The position numbers were made by a program, and so were the translations under genes. From NCBI GenBank assembly GCA_937862825.1, contig CALMEF010000110.1:1-41078 (forward strand): 41,078 nt of DNA. Reading direction: 5' to 3'. Positions 39,593 to 41,078 of this stretch are shown here, one piece after another; the first letter of the stretch is position 1, and the number at the start of each line of letters is the position of its first letter. Below the pieces are notes generated by a model. It was not told the origin of the DNA, searched no databases, and worked only from the letters and a program-made list of their open reading frames with translations. Origin of the DNA: an uncultured Armatimonadota bacterium (GTDB lineage: Bacteria > Armatimonadota > Fimbriimonadia > Fimbriimonadales > Fimbriimonadaceae).

Positions 39593-39603
39593 AAGCGCCA
39601 CAA

Positions 39604-41078
39604 CTAGGAGATCACCAATACCGAGTCCGCCGCCAGGTTCTGGGTGATCCCAAGGCGAATCACCTTGCCCTCCCTTTCAAACGGCACCGACCTTGACTCA
39701 ACCTTAACACTCTTAACGTCGGTCAACGAGGTGGATATTGATCGCAGACGAAGGCGACCATACTTCAGAGTCAAACGCATCTCGCGATCCGTCTGCTCGA
39801 TCGTCCCCCAGCCTTCTGCGGTAGTGAACACCGACTTGAACGGCAACATTCTGGGTGCGAAACCGATGTGCCTAGCCGGGCCGTCGTATTCAAAGCCAGC
39901 CAAGGCAGTCAACACTCCCCAAGAGGCCAACGCCCTCGCGTAGTGGTCGCTACACTCGACTTCGTTGTACGGATTGCGCTTCGCCGGGTGGTAGCGATCA
40001 TGAATGGCCTTGCAGATTGCCAAACCTTCTTCGCCCATGCCCTCCCAAATCATGTGTCCGGCGACTTGATACTCGATGCCGGTCCAGACCTCGTCACGGT
40101 AGCGAACAGGTTCCTTCTGGCGCCCACCCGTGGGCCAGGTGCAAATGAATAGACCGCCCTCGCCCGGCACTGCGAAGGGCCGCTCCGGGCCCCAAGTCTT
40201 GTTGTGAGGGCCGACATCCGCCGTCCAGTTATACTTCCAGATCGATTCGAGAGCGGTCCGCACGTGCCGCTGAGGATAGAGGTGCCCAAGGCCGACTTGA
40301 TGCGCCCAGCCTTGACCGAAGAGTTGATCGCTGAGGCAGCCCGGCCCATACTGATGCTCCTTTACTTCGACCTGATCAACTTCTTGGACGAAGTACTCGC
40401 CATTCCAAAGGTGTTGCATGGTCACCTTCTGACCTCGTTCAAAGCGCGTCCTACATTGTTTGGCGAACTCGACGTCCTTCATCAGTTTCGCCATCTCTTC
40501 GCCAGCCCGCAGGGCGGCGAGATATAGCGCTCCGACAAAAGTATTCGCACCCTCGAAGTTGATGTCGTATGTGTTGTGCTGGGAGTCGACGATGACGCCA
40601 TCCTCGTTCGGATCATGATTCATCGAGAACTGAAGCGACTTCTTGATCTTGGGCCAGTTTGACTTGAGGAAGGAACTATCCTTAGAGCACAAGTGCTCTC
40701 GATACGCTTTCAGAATCGTGCCGCATTGGCCGTCGGCGGCGTACTGGCGGTCGCTGCGGAATCCTACCAAGCCAGTGTTGGCATCGAATCCCTCACCGAA
40801 GTCTTGCCGCTCGCGGATGTTGCGCTGGATGTCGGGGAAGAGCCTCGCCAAGGCGTGTTCATAGTTCCAAACATGGGTGCACGTTCCCGCACAGCAGACC
40901 ACGCCCTCCCAAGCCCAGAATCTTCCATTCCCCCACCACTCCGTCGTACCCGTGGCTAGGTTCGAAGCGGTGGAGTGGATTCGGTCGAGGAGCCAGTAGG
41001 GAAGTGTCGAGTCGTAGTAGGTGTCACGCCAAAGTCTCGTGTCGCGGCTAAGTCGCTTTTGGTTCTTGACCACATAGT
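39604..41078 (-). CDS. GH116-family glycosidase (glucosylceramidase-like), C-terminal part
   Basis: The frame is open to the window edge, so the N-terminus is missing; about 491 residues are visible. It resembles the alpha-toroid catalytic domain of GH116 (GBA2-like) enzymes. WAWEGVVCCAGTCTHVWNYE corresponds to the nucleophile region, QHNTYDINFEGANTFVGALYLAALRAG is a conserved helix pair, and CLSDQLFGQGWA carries the likely acid/base aspartate. YRDEVWTGIEYQVAGHMIWEG and HYARALASWGVLTALAGFEYDG are further family blocks. GH116 enzymes cleave beta-glucosides, xylosides or related glycoconjugates. The family is clear but substrate and cellular location cannot be given because the start is absent. 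It converges with flhA, stops 11 nt apart. Confidence 0.85.
   Translation of the reverse strand, partial: YVVKNQKRLSRDTRLWRDTYYDSTLPYWLLDRIHSTASNLATGTTEWWGNGRFWAWEGVVCCAGTCTHVWNYEHALARLFPDIQRNIRERQDFGEGFDANTGLVGFRSDRQYAADGQCGTILKAYREHLCSKDSSFLKSNWPKIKKSLQFSMNHDPNEDGVIVDSQHNTYDINFEGANTFVGALYLAALRAGEEMAKLMKDVEFAKQCRTRFERGQKVTMQHLWNGEYFVQEVDQVEVKEHQYGPGCLSDQLFGQGWAHQVGLGHLYPQRHVRTALESIWKYNWTADVGPHNKTWGPERPFAVPGEGGLFICTWPTGGRQKEPVRYRDEVWTGIEYQVAGHMIWEGMGEEGLAICKAIHDRYHPAKRNPYNEVECSDHYARALASWGVLTALAGFEYDGPARHIGFAPRMLPFKSVFTTAEGWGTIEQTDREMRLTLKYGRLRLRSISTSLTDVKSVKVESRSVPFEREGKVIRLGITQNLAADSVLVIS

Overview
The window looks like chromosomal DNA of a Gram-negative-walled environmental bacterium, most plausibly an Armatimonadota (Fimbriimonas-like) lineage. 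This is inferred from the gene style and not from a marker gene. It holds three scattered type IV prepilin-like genes of the [10 protein letters not shown] / H-X9-DG type, two PEP-CTERM proteins, an archaeal/eukaryotic-type ProS, fused redoxin-cytochrome-copper monooxygenase proteins, an LPS-type glycosyltransferase and FlhA. Genes are packed tightly on both strands with many ATGA overlaps. Convergent neighbours repeatedly share a 4-base stop-codon overlap.

Layout. 1-3.3 kb: tail of a class III aminotransferase, a secreted PQQ-type sugar dehydrogenase, tRNA-His, a GT9 glycosyltransferase and tRNA-Leu. 3.3-7.2 kb (minus): a four-gene operon of redoxin/cytochrome c/copper monooxygenase-like protein, LolA-like/thioredoxin-like fusion, SRPBCC protein and a small membrane protein. 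7.3-9.5 kb: cysS and an HD-domain protein. 9.5-12.2 kb (minus): an unusual trio of glycosidase-like protein without a signal peptide, PEP-CTERM protein and unknown protein. 12.5-16.9 kb: a small secreted protein, then a minus-strand operon of PrpB-like lyase, DgcA-like epimerase, DgcN-like DUF1611 protein and methyltransferase. 16.9-22.4 kb: a TPP riboswitch placed directly ahead of a prepilin gene, a 21-bp tandem repeat array, two more prepilins, an HNH-like protein and a degenerate ApgM-like phosphoglycerate mutase. 22.4-30.4 kb: pstB, a PEP-CTERM protein, a penicillin acylase-family enzyme, proS and a FadN-like beta-oxidation fusion. 30.4-35.8 kb: a G13 tract inside a putative promoter, two coupled and mutually similar secreted proteins, a decayed ruvB 3'-end copy, a GVYG-repeat surface protein, then intact ruvB and ruvA. 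35.9-41 kb: a secreted protein, flhA and a partial GH116 glycosidase.

The observations most worth following are: (1) a well-formed TPP aptamer whose only downstream gene is a prepilin; (2) a second, decayed ruvB 3' end carrying a 31-bp stretch identical to the intact gene and bracketing a 2.25-kb islet; (3) a 13-G homopolymer between a TTGACA and a TACAAG box ahead of a two-gene secreted-protein cassette; (4) a PrpB-DgcA-DgcN-methyltransferase operon; (5) a recurring TANNNT box 6-13 nt before start codons that lack a Shine-Dalgarno sequence, suggesting widespread leaderless transcription. No complete defence system, integrase, transposase or CRISPR array was seen.
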